64,000 bases of DNA from an uncultured Aquimarina sp. (GCF_947492405.1 NZ_CANLMP010000001.1:434001-498000); one strand, 5' to 3'. Shown: positions 16,960 through 25,666, numbered from the stretch's first letter. Program-made: numbers and translations. The notes: generated by a model from the sequence alone, not told the origin.

Positions 16960-17880
16960 ATGAATAAAACTACATTAAAAACACTGATATTAAATTTGTT
17001 AGTTATATCTAATCTAAGTCTATGGTCGCAGGAAGAGACGGCAAATGAAGAGACTGTAAATATGGAAGAACTGTTGCTACAGTTTCAAAAATATAAAGAT
17101 AGTATTGATAAGACCTTTAAATACCAAACAGGAAATGTGATGTTGGGAGATGGCTTAGCACTTCTCAATGTTCCCAATGGGTATAGATTTTTGGATAAAG
17201 AACAAGCAAATTATGTTTTGACAGGTCTATGGGGAAATCCATCAAACGGAGATTATGGATTATTAGGAATGCTCGTAAAAGAAGATGAATCTCCTGTAGA
17301 TGTATCCTATGCCGTAGAAGTTTCATACTCAGAAGAAGGATACATAGAAGATGATGATGCAGAGGATATTGATTATGACGAATTATTAACAGGTATGCAG
17401 GATGATGCTAAAAATTCAAACCCAGAAAGAGTAAAACAAGGATATCCAACAATTAATTTAGTTGGATGGGCTTCAGCACCTTTTTATGATCAGCAAAACA
17501 AAAAATTACACTGGGCGCAAGAATATAAATTTGGAGAAGACGAAGAAAATACATTAAACTATAATATAAGAGTTCTCGGTCGTAAAGGATATATCAACTT
17601 AAACGTAATAGGAGATATGCAAGTTCTTGATGATGTAAAGAATAATTTAGACCCAATATTAGCAAGTGTAGAGTTTAAAGAAGGGAATAGATATGCGGAT
17701 TTTAATCCTGATTTAGATGAAGTTGCAGCGTATGGTATCGGTGGACTTATTGCAGGAAAAGTATTAGCAAAAGCAGGGTTTTTTGCGCTGGTTTTAAAAT
17801 TTTGGAAGTTTATAGCTTTAGGAATAGGAGGAGTTTTTATGGCTTTTAAAAATAGATTGTTTGGTAAAAAAGAGGCTTAA
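16960..17880 (+). CDS. DUF2167 membrane protein in his operon
   Basis: A 306-residue exported protein with a signal peptide (cleavage near residue 24, LSLWSQ) and the DUF2167 pattern: GDGLALLNVPNGYRFLD, YVLTGLWGNP, NLVGWASAPFYDQQNKKLHW and YNIRVLGRKGYINLN. An acidic stretch lies at about 128-140. Two hydrophobic segments near the C-terminus (about 263-300) likely anchor it in the membrane. DUF2167 proteins are of unknown function. It starts 21 bases after hisC and ends 24 bases before hisB, so it should be cotranscribed, the third unrelated gene in the operon. Confidence 0.82.
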   Translation: MNKTTLKTLILNLLVISNLSLWSQEETANEETVNMEELLLQFQKYKDSIDKTFKYQTGNVMLGDGLALLNVPNGYRFLDKEQANYVLTGLWGNPSNGDYGLLGMLVKEDESPVDVSYAVEVSYSEEGYIEDDDAEDIDYDELLTGMQDDAKNSNPERVKQGYPTINLVGWASAPFYDQQNKKLHWAQEYKFGEDEENTLNYNIRVLGRKGYINLNVIGDMQVLDDVKNNLDPILASVEFKEGNRYADFNPDLDEVAAYGIGGLIAGKVLAKAGFFALVLKFWKFIALGIGGVFMAFKNRLFGKKEA

Positions 17881-17904
17881 ACGGTCTCTAGAATGTATAT
17901 GTTT

Positions 17905-19047
17905 ATGAAAAAGAAAGTATTATTTATAGATCGTGATGGAACCTTGGTTTTAGAGCCCCCTGTGGATTATCAATTAGATAGTTTAGAAAAGTTGGAGTTC
18001 TATCCGAAGGTTTTTCAGTATATGGCTAAAATTGCTAATGAATTGGATTATGAATTAGTGATGGTAACTAATCAAGATGGATTAGGAACAGATTCTTTTC
18101 CAGAAGATACTTTTTGGCCAGCTCATAATAAAGTAATGACTGCATTCAAAAAAGAAGGAGTTGTGTTTAATGCTGTTCATATTGATAAAACATTTCCACA
18201 TGAAAATGCAGATACTCGTAAGCCAAGAACAGGTTTATTAACGAAATATTTTGATAAGGAAAAGTATGATCTTGAAAATTCATTTGTTTTAGGAGATCGA
18301 ATTACAGATATGGAATTGGCAAAAAACCTGGGAGCTAAAGGAATTTTTCTATCAGAAGATCCAGAACTTGGAGCAGATGAAATAGAAACTGACACAAAAG
18401 CAATCTCAGAAAGTATTGCATTGACATCAACAGATTGGAAGGAAATTTATGAGTTTTTAAAGTTAGAAGATCGAGTAGCAGATATTACTAGAGATACGAA
18501 CGAAACTAAAATTTATATCAAGTTAAATTTAGATGGCTCTGGTAAAAATGACATATCAACTGGTTTACATTTCTTTGATCACATGCTAGATCAGATTGGG
18601 CGTCATGGAGCAATGGATTTAACGGTTAAAGTAGATGGTGATCTACATGTAGACGAACACCATACTATAGAAGATACAATGATTGCTTTAGGGGAACTGT
18701 TTTCTAAAACACTGGGTAATAAATTAGGAATCGAACGTTATGGGTTTTGTTTGCCTATGGATGACTGTTTAGCGCAAGCAGCAGTTGATTTTGGAGGTCG
18801 CCCTTGGTTAGTTTGGGATGCTGATTTTAGGAGAGAGAAAATAGGTGATATGCCGACAGAAATGTTTTTTCATCTTTTTAAATCATTTACGGATGGAGCT
18901 AAATGTAATCTAAATATTAAAGCAGAAGGAGATAATGAACACCATAAGATAGAAGGAATATTTAAAGCCTTTGCTAAAGCGATGAAAATGGCAGTAAAAA
19001 GAGATGCAAACAAAATGTTTTTACCAAGTACCAAAGGAATACTTTAA
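17905..19047 (+). CDS. hisB: Bifunctional histidinol-phosphatase/imidazoleglycerol-phosphate dehydratase
   Basis: A 380-residue two-domain enzyme for steps 6 and 8 of histidine synthesis. The N-terminal HAD phosphatase (about 1-165) starts with [10 protein letters not shown], with nucleophile D9 and D11; the C-terminal dehydratase (about 185-380) has [23 protein letters not shown] and [15 protein letters not shown], the His clusters binding two Mn ions, and ends in the usual PSTKGIL. The fusion is typical of enterobacteria and Bacteroidota. Three in-frame ATGs open the frame; the third (17905) is nearest the HAD strand and is preferred. Confidence 0.96.
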   Translation: MKKKVLFIDRDGTLVLEPPVDYQLDSLEKLEFYPKVFQYMAKIANELDYELVMVTNQDGLGTDSFPEDTFWPAHNKVMTAFKKEGVVFNAVHIDKTFPHENADTRKPRTGLLTKYFDKEKYDLENSFVLGDRITDMELAKNLGAKGIFLSEDPELGADEIETDTKAISESIALTSTDWKEIYEFLKLEDRVADITRDTNETKIYIKLNLDGSGKNDISTGLHFFDHMLDQIGRHGAMDLTVKVDGDLHVDEHHTIEDTMIALGELFSKTLGNKLGIERYGFCLPMDDCLAQAAVDFGGRPWLVWDADFRREKIGDMPTEMFFHLFKSFTDGAKCNLNIKAEGDNEHHKIEGIFKAFAKAMKMAVKRDANKMFLPSTKGIL

Positions 19048-19120
19048 TTAATTACGAATTAAGATAGACGAATTACGAATTAAGATCTCGTAAATCTGAA
19101 ATCGCAAATCTAAAATCAAA
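19048..19120 (+). repeat. Low-complexity direct repeats between hisB and hisH
   Basis: The intergenic DNA holds imperfect tandem copies: ATTACGAATTAAGAT occurs at about 19051 and again at about 19072, followed by degenerate AAATCTGAAATCGCAAATCTAAAATC-type text (written here as short units AAATCTGAAATCG and CAAATCTAAAATC). Such drifting A/T repeats are frequent in flavobacterial intergenes. No gene or terminator is seen. Confidence 0.55.
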
Positions 19121-19708
19121 TTGAAAATAGTAATCATAAATTACGGAGCAGGAAATATTCAGTCTATTAAATTCGCAATTCAACGATTAGGATATGAAGC
19201 AGTTTTAAGCGATGATCCTGAAGAGATTAAAGCGGCTGATAAAGTTATTTTTCCTGGAGTAGGAGAAGCAAGTAGTGCGATGCGTAAATTAAAAGATTCT
19301 GGTTTAGATACGTTGGTTCCACAATTAAAGCAACCTGTTTTAGGGATTTGTTTAGGGATGCAATTGATGTGTAATTACACAGAAGAAGGAGATACTAAGG
19401 GGTTAGGGATTTTTCATACCGATGTAGTAAGATTCAATCACGGTGTAAAAGTTCCACAAATAGGATGGAATCAAATAGAATCATTAAGCTCAGATTTATT
19501 TCTAGGAGTAGATGAGAAAGAGTATATCTATTTAGTTCATAGTTACTATGCACCTGTTACAGAAGAAACTATTGCGCAATCAACTTATGGAATTACTTAT
19601 AGTACGGCATTACAGAAAGATAATTTCTATGGAACCCAGTTCCACCCAGAAAAAAGTAGTATAGTAGGAGAGAAAATTTTAGAAAATTTTTTAGAAATCG
19701 GAAATTAG
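19121..19708 (+). CDS. hisH: Imidazole glycerol phosphate synthase, glutaminase subunit
   Basis: A 195-residue class I glutamine amidotransferase that supplies ammonia to HisF. The opening KIVIINYGAGN is the normal start of the family and leaves only the TTG at 19121 as initiation codon. The nucleophile is C77 in GICLGMQLM; the His-Glu pair is H175 and E177 in FHPEKS; the oxyanion segment FPGVGEA is present. Length is normal. It is separated from hisF by hisA, a four-helix-bundle gene and a DinB gene rather than adjacent. Confidence 0.95.
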   Translation: MKIVIINYGAGNIQSIKFAIQRLGYEAVLSDDPEEIKAADKVIFPGVGEASSAMRKLKDSGLDTLVPQLKQPVLGICLGMQLMCNYTEEGDTKGLGIFHTDVVRFNHGVKVPQIGWNQIESLSSDLFLGVDEKEYIYLVHSYYAPVTEETIAQSTYGITYSTALQKDNFYGTQFHPEKSSIVGEKILENFLEIGN

Positions 19709-19714
19709 AAAAAC

Positions 19715-19726
19715 GAAATTTAGAAA
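19715..19726 (+). repeat. Left inverted repeat flanking four-helix-bundle gene
   Basis: GAAATTTAGAAA, the exact reverse complement of the sequence at 20099-20110 on the other side of the 116-codon gene. Similarity extends imperfectly inwards for several more bases. Confidence 0.6.
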
Positions 19727-19729
19727 ATT

Positions 19730-20080
19730 ATGAAAGATATGAAGCTAAGAACTAAACAATTTACAATTGATTGTTGGAAATTATGTTCTGGACTACCAAA
19801 AACTAGAGAGTATAATAATTTAGTATATCAGTTACTAAAAAGTTCAAGTTCTGTAGGAGCGAATTGGAGAGCGTCACAAAGACCAAAATCAACTGCTGAT
19901 TTTATAAATAAGCTAAAGATTGTAGAGGAAGAAGCCGATGAATCCTGTTTTTGGTTAGAAATTTTAATTGAAATTATAAATGAAGATACTAGTGAAGCAA
20001 ATCGCCTTTGGAAAGAATGTGATGAATTGTTAAGAATTATAGTTGCATCAATCAAAACAGCAAAAAATAAACAGAGTTAA
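19730..20080 (+). CDS. Four-helix-bundle protein (23S rRNA IVP/bAvd-like)
   Basis: A 116-residue basic protein of the four-helix-bundle family known from intervening sequences of 23S rRNA genes and related to the Avd accessory protein of diversity-generating retroelements. Recognisable are LVYQLLKSSSSVGANWRAS and FINKLKIVEEEADESCFWLEIL. These proteins form pentameric barrels and bind nucleic acid; their cellular role is unclear. No reverse transcriptase or template repeat is nearby, so a retroelement is not supported. The gene lies between hisH and hisA and is bracketed by a perfect 12-bp inverted repeat. An alternative start at the second Met (19739) is possible. Confidence 0.85.
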   Translation: MKDMKLRTKQFTIDCWKLCSGLPKTREYNNLVYQLLKSSSSVGANWRASQRPKSTADFINKLKIVEEEADESCFWLEILIEIINEDTSEANRLWKECDELLRIIVASIKTAKNKQS

Positions 20081-20098
20081 AGTATTTCGTATTTCAAC

Positions 20099-20110
20099 TT
20101 TCTAAATTTC
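20099..20110 (-). repeat. Right inverted repeat flanking four-helix-bundle gene
   Basis: TTTCTAAATTTC, the exact inverse of 19715-19726. It lies 18 bases beyond the stop and 11 bases before hisA. Confidence 0.6.
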
Positions 20111-20121
20111 ATATTTAATAC

Positions 20122-20853
20122 ATGAGAATAATACCAGCAATAGATATCATAGACGGAAAATGCGTTAGACTCTCTAAAGGAGATTATGATACCAAGAAAA
20201 TATATAACGAAAACCCATTAGAGGTTGCCAAAGAATTTGAAGACCACGGAATTCAATATTTACATTTGGTAGATTTAGATGGAGCTAAGTCTAAGCATAT
20301 TGTAAATCATAAGATATTAGAACAAATGGCATCTAAGACAAATTTAAAAATTGATTTTGGGGGAGGTTTAAAAACAGATGAAGATCTAAAAATAGCTTTC
20401 GATAGTGGTGCCCACCAAATAACAGGAGGAAGCATTGCAGTAAAAGATCCAGAAACTTTTAAATTCTGGTTATCTAAGTTTGGTAATGATAAAATCATTT
20501 TAGGAGCAGATGCACAGCATGAAAAGATTGCAGTTAGCGGTTGGTTAGAAGAAAGTGATAAAGAGTTGATTCCTTTTGTAAAAGAATACCAGAAAGAAGG
20601 AGTTTCGTATGTTATCTGTACTGATATAAGTAAAGATGGAATGTTAGAAGGACCTTCTTTTGAGTTGTATAAAAAGATGTTGACAGAAATAGAAAGTATA
20701 AAACTAATTGCATCTGGAGGTATTTCAACTTTTGATGAACTGCCAAAACTAGCTGAGATTGGTTGTGAAGGAACGATTATTGGAAAAGCAATTTATGAAA
20801 ACCGAATTAGTTTAAAACAACTAGAAAATTATATTAGTGAAACTCAATTTTAA
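20122..20853 (+). CDS. hisA: Phosphoribosylformimino-5-aminoimidazole carboxamide ribotide isomerase
   Basis: A 243-residue TIM barrel catalysing the Amadori rearrangement of ProFAR to PRFAR. It starts [17 protein letters not shown] with the catalytic Asp in AIDIIDG, has the two half-barrel phosphate sites [10 protein letters not shown] and [10 protein letters not shown], and the second catalytic Asp in [10 protein letters not shown]. Length is normal. It follows the right inverted repeat of the inserted gene. Confidence 0.96.
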   Translation: MRIIPAIDIIDGKCVRLSKGDYDTKKIYNENPLEVAKEFEDHGIQYLHLVDLDGAKSKHIVNHKILEQMASKTNLKIDFGGGLKTDEDLKIAFDSGAHQITGGSIAVKDPETFKFWLSKFGNDKIILGADAQHEKIAVSGWLEESDKELIPFVKEYQKEGVSYVICTDISKDGMLEGPSFELYKKMLTEIESIKLIASGGISTFDELPKLAEIGCEGTIIGKAIYENRISLKQLENYISETQF

Positions 20854-20891
20854 GCAGTTTAAAAACGAACTTAAAATTGTAAGTTGAATTA

Positions 20892-20911
20892 ATCCCGATG
20901 GATAGCGGGAT
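20892..20911. repeat. Intergenic palindrome between hisA and DinB gene
   Basis: ATCCCG at 20892-20897 and CGGGAT at 20906-20911 form a 6-bp inverted repeat with an 8-base centre. It looks like a decayed copy of the ATCCCGATAGCTATCGGGAT palindrome I recall from flavobacterial genomes. No T-run follows. Confidence 0.5.
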
Positions 20912-20924
20912 CTAATACCTCAAA

Positions 20925-21437
20925 ATGATGAACCAGGAAATAGCTCAAGAGTTTAAAGAACAGATCGTCTACAGGTTAGATGAAAGCATTAGAATGATTG
21001 CTATCAGCTTTGAGCAACTTGCTGAGGATGATATCTGGAAACGATTTAACGAATCTTCCAACAGTATTGGAAATTTGATATTGCATCTTTGTGGAAACAT
21101 TACTCAGTACGCTATTGCTTCTTTAGGTAATCAAGAAGATAAACGTGATCGAGATGCAGAGTTCGAAGCTAAAGAAGGTTTTTCTAAAAAACAGTTATTA
21201 GAACGGCTCAATACTGCAGTTAACGAAGCGAAAACAACCATATTAAATTGTGCTATTTCAGAATTAATGAGAAAACGAGAAGTGCAGGGATTTACGTTTT
21301 CTGGAATTGGTATTGCAATTCATGTTACAGAACATTTATCCTATCATACGGGACAGATTGCATTTTGGACAAAACAATTAAAGAATAAAGATTTAGGGTT
21401 CTATAATGGAATAGATTTAAATATTAAAAATGAATAA
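20925..21437 (+). CDS. DinB-family protein (DUF1572-like)
   Basis: A 170-residue four-helix-bundle protein of the DinB/YfiT superfamily. Three metal-ligand His positions of the fold are visible: one in LILHLCGNI and two in the C-terminal helix HVTEHLSYHTGQIAF. The superfamily includes metal-dependent thiol S-transferases, among them bacillithiol transferase; a bshA gene elsewhere in the window means the cell probably makes bacillithiol, so a thiol-transferase role is possible but unproven. It lies between hisA and hisF as the fifth unrelated gene of the operon. Confidence 0.85.
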   Translation: MMNQEIAQEFKEQIVYRLDESIRMIAISFEQLAEDDIWKRFNESSNSIGNLILHLCGNITQYAIASLGNQEDKRDRDAEFEAKEGFSKKQLLERLNTAVNEAKTTILNCAISELMRKREVQGFTFSGIGIAIHVTEHLSYHTGQIAFWTKQLKNKDLGFYNGIDLNIKNE

Positions 21438-21496
21438 GTTATTAGTACAAAGTATACATACTATCAACTAATAACTATAAACTATTAACAAAAAAA

Positions 21497-22252
21497 ATGC
21501 TTACAAAAAGAATTGTACCATGTTTGGATATTAAGAATGGACGAACTGTAAAAGGAGTTAATTTTGTTGATTTAAGGGATGCTGGAGATCCTGTAGAGTT
21601 AGCTGATGCTTATTCCAAGGCAGGAGCTGATGAGTTGGTTTTCTTGGATATTTCTGCTACAGAAGAAAGACGAAAAACATTGGCAGATTTGGTCCTTCGA
21701 GTAGCTGAAAAAGTAAATATCCCCTTTACCGTAGGTGGTGGGATATCATCAATAGAAGATGTAGATATTTTGCTTCAGAATGGAGCAGACAAGGTTTCGG
21801 TGAATTCATCCGCTGTAAAGAACCCACAACTTATCAATGATTTAGCAGGTAAGTTTGGTAGTCAATGTATCACTGTAGCTATAGACGCTAAGCAAATTGA
21901 AGGAACATGGAAAGTGCATTTGGTAGGAGGAAAGGTGCCGACAGAGCTTGATTTATTCGATTGGGCAAAAGAAGTAGAAGAAAGAGGTGCAGGAGAAATT
22001 TTATTTACCTCGATGGATAATGATGGTACCAAAGATGGTTTCGCAAATAAAGCCTTAGCCAGATTGTCAGAGGAATTGAATATTCCAATTATAGCTTCTG
22101 GTGGAGCAGGGAATATGCAACATTTTGTAGACACTTTTAAAGAAGGAAAAGCCGATGCAGCCTTGGCAGCTAGTGTTTTTCACTTTAAAGAAATAGAAAT
22201 TAAAGATTTAAAAGAGGAATTGAGAGTAAACGAAATTCCAGTAAGATTATAA
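21497..22252 (+). CDS. hisF: Imidazole glycerol phosphate synthase, cyclase subunit
   Basis: A 251-residue TIM barrel that joins PRFAR and HisH-derived ammonia into imidazole glycerol phosphate plus AICAR. It opens with [19 protein letters not shown], containing the catalytic Asp, and has the phosphate-binding [11 protein letters not shown] and [13 protein letters not shown] loops and the second catalytic Asp in [13 protein letters not shown]. Length is normal. Confidence 0.97.
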   Translation: MLTKRIVPCLDIKNGRTVKGVNFVDLRDAGDPVELADAYSKAGADELVFLDISATEERRKTLADLVLRVAEKVNIPFTVGGGISSIEDVDILLQNGADKVSVNSSAVKNPQLINDLAGKFGSQCITVAIDAKQIEGTWKVHLVGGKVPTELDLFDWAKEVEERGAGEILFTSMDNDGTKDGFANKALARLSEELNIPIIASGGAGNMQHFVDTFKEGKADAALAASVFHFKEIEIKDLKEELRVNEIPVRL

Positions 22253-22261
22253 TTAAATGTC

Positions 22262-22282
22262 ATTCCGGACTTGATCTGGAAT
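22262..22282. repeat. Intergenic palindrome between hisF and hisIE
   Basis: ATTCCGGA at 22262-22269 pairs with TCTGGAAT at 22275-22282 (one G-U), loop of 5. The surrounding GTCATTCCGGACTTGAT text is a type I recall as recurrent between genes in several bacterial groups. No T-run. Confidence 0.6.
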
Positions 22283-22303
22283 CTATAATATAGTGATGAA
22301 ATA

Positions 22304-22900
22304 ATGGAAATAAACTTCAATAAAAATAATGACGGATTGGTTCCTGCAATAATCCAAGATGCAATTACTAAAAATGTATTAATGCTTGGGTATATGAATG
22401 AGGAAGCATATCAAAAAACTCTGGAATCTAAGAAAGTAACCTTTTATAGTAGAACCAAAAACCGACTTTGGACTAAGGGGGAGGAAAGTGGAAATTTTCT
22501 AAATTTAGTAGATTTAAAAAATGACTGTGATAAGGATACCTTACTAATTACTGTAAATCCCGTTGGACCAACCTGTCATAAAGGATCGGATACTTGTTGG
22601 AATGAAACCAACGAGCAGTCTTTTGGTTTTTTGACGGATTTAGAAAACACGATACAGGATAGAAAGGAAAATCAAGACAATGAAAAGTCTTATGTAGCAT
22701 CTCTATTTAGAAAAGGGATTAACAAAGTTGCACAAAAAGTAGGAGAAGAAGCTGTAGAGGTTGTGATAGAAGCAAAAGATGATAACGAAAAACTATTCTT
22801 AGATGAAAGTGCAGATTTACTCTTTCATTATCTAATTTTATTACAAGCTAAAGGGTATAAGCTAGATGATATTGTAAAGGTTTTAAAAAATAGACATTAA
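22304..22900 (+). CDS. hisI: Bifunctional phosphoribosyl-AMP cyclohydrolase/phosphoribosyl-ATP pyrophosphatase
   Basis: A 198-residue fusion (often written hisIE) for steps 2 and 3 of histidine synthesis. The N-terminal cyclohydrolase (about 1-110) shows MLGYMNEEAYQKT, TKGEESGN, the metal Asp/Cys segment DLKNDCDKDTLL and the Zn ligands in VGPTCHKGSDTCW. The C-terminal pyrophosphatase (about 112-198) has the helical motif KVGEEAVEVVIEAK and DESADLLFHYLILL. It is the last gene of the his operon; no terminator hairpin was found before the rpsA promoter. Confidence 0.96.
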   Translation: MEINFNKNNDGLVPAIIQDAITKNVLMLGYMNEEAYQKTLESKKVTFYSRTKNRLWTKGEESGNFLNLVDLKNDCDKDTLLITVNPVGPTCHKGSDTCWNETNEQSFGFLTDLENTIQDRKENQDNEKSYVASLFRKGINKVAQKVGEEAVEVVIEAKDDNEKLFLDESADLLFHYLILLQAKGYKLDDIVKVLKNRH

Positions 22901-22910
22901 TATACAATAC

Positions 22911-22942
22911 TTTGCTTTCTAATAAATTAAATTGTATTTTTG
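22911..22942 (+). promoter_or_regulatory. Promoter of rpsA
   Basis: TTTG at 22911-22914 and TATTTTTG at 22935-22942, spaced by 20 bases, match the full Bacteroidota consensus. Predicted start near 22949 leaves an untranslated leader of about 110 bases. Confidence 0.78.
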
Positions 22943-23059
22943 CACCCCTTTTTAGCGAGTAAGAGAATATAAAAAGGATTAAAATAGTTTAATTTAACGC
23001 TTCTGTGCACGTTTTCGTATTGATTCTCAAACAAGTACAGAATACAAATTTTATCTTCA

Positions 23060-24886
23060 ATGTCTGAAGAAACAAAAAACACAGACGTTCAGGAAGTAGA
23101 GGCTCCAAAAGCAGCTCCAGCTGTATCTCCTCAACAAGAAAACCCTGAACAATTTTTAAAAGATTTTAACTGGCACAACTACGAGGAAGGTATTGACCCA
23201 ATCGAAGATTCAAAACTTGAAGAGTTTGAAAAGCTAGTTGCAGAAAATTTTGTTGACACCTTAAATGATGAAGTAGTTGATGGAACAGTAATCAATATTA
23301 CTGATCGTGATGCTATTATTGACATTAATGCTAAGAGTGAAGGTGTTATTTCATTAAATGAATTTCGTTACAACCCAGACCTTAAAGTAGGTGATAAGGT
23401 TGAGGTATTAATTGATGTACGTGAAGACGCTACAGGTCAATTAATTTTATCTCACCGTAAAGCACGTGTAATCAAGGCTTGGGATAGAGTAAATAATGCT
23501 CACGATACTGGCGAAATCGTAAACGGTTTTGTTAAGTGTAGAACTAAAGGTGGTATGATTGTAGACGTTTTCGGTATCGAAGCGTTCTTACCAGGTTCTC
23601 AGATCGATGTGAAGCCTATTCGTGATTATGATGCTTATGTTGGTAAAACAATGGAATTTAAAGTGGTTAAGATTAATCATGAATTCAAAAACGTTGTAGT
23701 ATCTCATAAAGCACTTATCGAAGCTGATATCGAAGAGCAGAAGAAAGAGATTATCGGTCAATTAGAAAAAGGTCAAGTATTAGAAGGTACTGTTAAGAAT
23801 GTTACTTCTTACGGTGTATTCGTTGATCTTGGAGGAGTTGATGGACTTATTCACATTACAGACCTTTCTTGGTCCAGAATCAACCATCCAAATGAGATCG
23901 TTGAGCTTGATCAGAAATTAAACGTAGTAATCTTAGACTTTGATGAGGCTAAGACTCGTATCCAATTAGGTCTTAAGCAGTTAAAACCACATCCGTGGGA
24001 AGCTCTTAACAATGAACTTAAAGTTGGAGACAAAGTAAAAGGTAAAGTAGTCGTTATTGCTGATTACGGTGCATTTATCGAAGTTGAAGAAGGAGTAGAA
24101 GGATTGATCCACGTTTCAGAAATGTCTTGGTCAACACATTTACGTTCTGCACAAGATTTCGTTAAAGTTGGAGATGAAGTAGAGGCTGTTATTCTTACTT
24201 TAGATAGAGAAGAGCGTAAAATGTCTCTTGGTGTTAAGCAATTAACTCCAGACCCTTGGACTGATATTACAACTAAATATCCTGTAGGTTCTAAACACAC
24301 AGGTATCGTTCGTAACTTCACTAACTTTGGAGTATTTGTAGAGTTAGAAGAAGGTATCGACGGATTAATTTATATCTCTGATCTTTCTTGGACTAAGAAA
24401 ATCAAGCACCCATCAGACTTTACTAATGTTGGTGATAAACTTGATGTTGTAGTTCTTGAATTAGATGTAGAAGGACGTAAATTAAGTCTTGGACACAAAC
24501 AAACTGAGGATAACCCTTGGGATAAGTATGAAAAAGAGTTTGCTGTTGGAACTAAGCACACGAACACCATTACTGAGATTGTAGACAAAGGTGCTACTAT
24601 CGATTTTAATGAAGATATCGTTGCTTTCGTACCGTCTCGTCATCTAGAAAAAGAAGATGGTAAGAAGCTTACTAAAGGTGATGAAGCAGAATTCCAAATC
24701 ATTGAGTTCAATAAAGAATTCAAAAGAGTTGTAGCTTCTCATACTGCTTTATTCAAAGAAGAAGAAGCTAAGATCGTTAAGCAAGCGGCTAAGAAAGCTG
24801 CTGCAAGTAACTCGGAGAAAACAACTCTTGGTGATATCGATGCATTAGCAGATCTTAAAGCTAAAATGGAAAAAGGAGGTAACTAA
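23060..24886 (+). CDS. rpsA: 30S ribosomal protein S1
   Basis: A 608-residue protein built from six S1 OB-fold repeats, roughly at residues 75-140, 155-220, 240-308, 325-395, 412-480 and 500-565. Typical repeat cores are SYGVFVDLGGVDGLIHITD, YGAFIEVEEGVEGLIHVSE and FGVFVELEEGIDGLIYISD. S1 tethers mRNA to the small subunit. This matters in Bacteroidota, where Shine-Dalgarno pairing is rarely used. The N-terminus is acidic and low-complexity. It has its own promoter and a strong terminator. Codon use is visibly biased toward frequent codons (GTT, GGT, CGT), as expected for a highly expressed gene. Confidence 0.96.
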   Translation: MSEETKNTDVQEVEAPKAAPAVSPQQENPEQFLKDFNWHNYEEGIDPIEDSKLEEFEKLVAENFVDTLNDEVVDGTVINITDRDAIIDINAKSEGVISLNEFRYNPDLKVGDKVEVLIDVREDATGQLILSHRKARVIKAWDRVNNAHDTGEIVNGFVKCRTKGGMIVDVFGIEAFLPGSQIDVKPIRDYDAYVGKTMEFKVVKINHEFKNVVVSHKALIEADIEEQKKEIIGQLEKGQVLEGTVKNVTSYGVFVDLGGVDGLIHITDLSWSRINHPNEIVELDQKLNVVILDFDEAKTRIQLGLKQLKPHPWEALNNELKVGDKVKGKVVVIADYGAFIEVEEGVEGLIHVSEMSWSTHLRSAQDFVKVGDEVEAVILTLDREERKMSLGVKQLTPDPWTDITTKYPVGSKHTGIVRNFTNFGVFVELEEGIDGLIYISDLSWTKKIKHPSDFTNVGDKLDVVVLELDVEGRKLSLGHKQTEDNPWDKYEKEFAVGTKHTNTITEIVDKGATIDFNEDIVAFVPSRHLEKEDGKKLTKGDEAEFQIIEFNKEFKRVVASHTALFKEEEAKIVKQAAKKAAASNSEKTTLGDIDALADLKAKMEKGGN

Positions 24887-24910
24887 ATCTCTTAATTTCA
24901 ATATATAATG

Positions 24911-24940
24911 AAAGACCGTTCGAAAGGACGGTCTTTTTTT
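24911..24940 (+). terminator. Rho-independent terminator after rpsA
   Basis: Stem AAGACCGT (24912-24919) pairs with ACGGTCTT (24928-24935), with partial extension into the loop, followed by a T-run to 24940. Confidence 0.9.
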
Positions 24941-25031
24941 GTTTATATATTTCTCATAATATTCGATATAATGAAAAGTAGAATTGTTAAAACTTATGGA
25001 GATCCACTGATGTAATAACTCTAAATTTTAT

Positions 25032-25039
25032 TACTTTTG
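25032..25039 (+). promoter_or_regulatory. -7 promoter box of pyrR-pyrB
   Basis: TACTTTTG matches TAnnTTTG exactly, 25 bases before the pyrR ATG. The -33 region has no clean TTG. Confidence 0.5.
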
Positions 25040-25064
25040 TATACCAAATATCCATTTGGAGATT

Positions 25065-25604
25065 ATGAGTCAAAAATTACTACTTAGTGCAAAAGAAATA
25101 GATATCATTCTGCACCGTTTGGCTTGTCAATTAATAGAGAACCATACTCATTTTGAGAATACAGTTCTTATAGGTGTACAACCTAGAGGTATTTTCTTAG
25201 CAGATAGAATAAAAAATATTTTAGTAAAGGATTATAATCTTTCTGATGTTAAAATGGGGTATCTTGATATCACATTTTATCGAGATGATTTTAGAAGAGG
25301 AGAAAAGCCTTTGGAAGCTAACAAAACGCATATCGATTTTACTGTAGAAGATAAACGTGTAGTTTTTATTGATGATGTTTTGTATACCGGAAGAAGTATT
25401 CGGTCTGCATTGACAGCAATACAATCTTTTGGAAGACCCACAGAAATAGAGTTACTTACGTTAATTGATAGACGTTTTAGCAGACATTTGCCAATACAAC
25501 CTAATTATCGCGGAAGACAAGTGGATGCAATTAATCAGGAAAAGGTAAAAGTCCATTGGTTAGAAAATAGCGGAGAAGACGCTGTATATTTAATAAGTAA
25601 TTAA
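25065..25604 (+). CDS. pyrR: PyrR bifunctional regulator/uracil phosphoribosyltransferase
   Basis: A 179-residue type I phosphoribosyltransferase of the PyrR family with the PRPP-binding loop VVFIDDVLYTGRSIRSAL and the PyrR-typical NYRGRQVDAINQEKV segment near the C-terminus. In Firmicutes it attenuates pyr transcription and has weak uracil phosphoribosyltransferase activity; whether it acts on RNA in this phylum cannot be seen here. The ATG at 25065 has a TTTGGAG ribosome-site-like sequence just upstream; a TTG three codons earlier is not used. It precedes pyrB, consistent with pyrimidine control. Confidence 0.93.
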   Translation: MSQKLLLSAKEIDIILHRLACQLIENHTHFENTVLIGVQPRGIFLADRIKNILVKDYNLSDVKMGYLDITFYRDDFRRGEKPLEANKTHIDFTVEDKRVVFIDDVLYTGRSIRSALTAIQSFGRPTEIELLTLIDRRFSRHLPIQPNYRGRQVDAINQEKVKVHWLENSGEDAVYLISN

Positions 25605-25666
25605 AGTTGAATAATTTCTGAAATGCTATCAAAAACATTTTGGGAGTATAATAAGAATATAAACGA

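Noticed and set aside
19730..20080. Diversity-generating retroelement suggested by the Avd-like protein
   Set aside because: No reverse transcriptase, template repeat or variable repeat occurs nearby.
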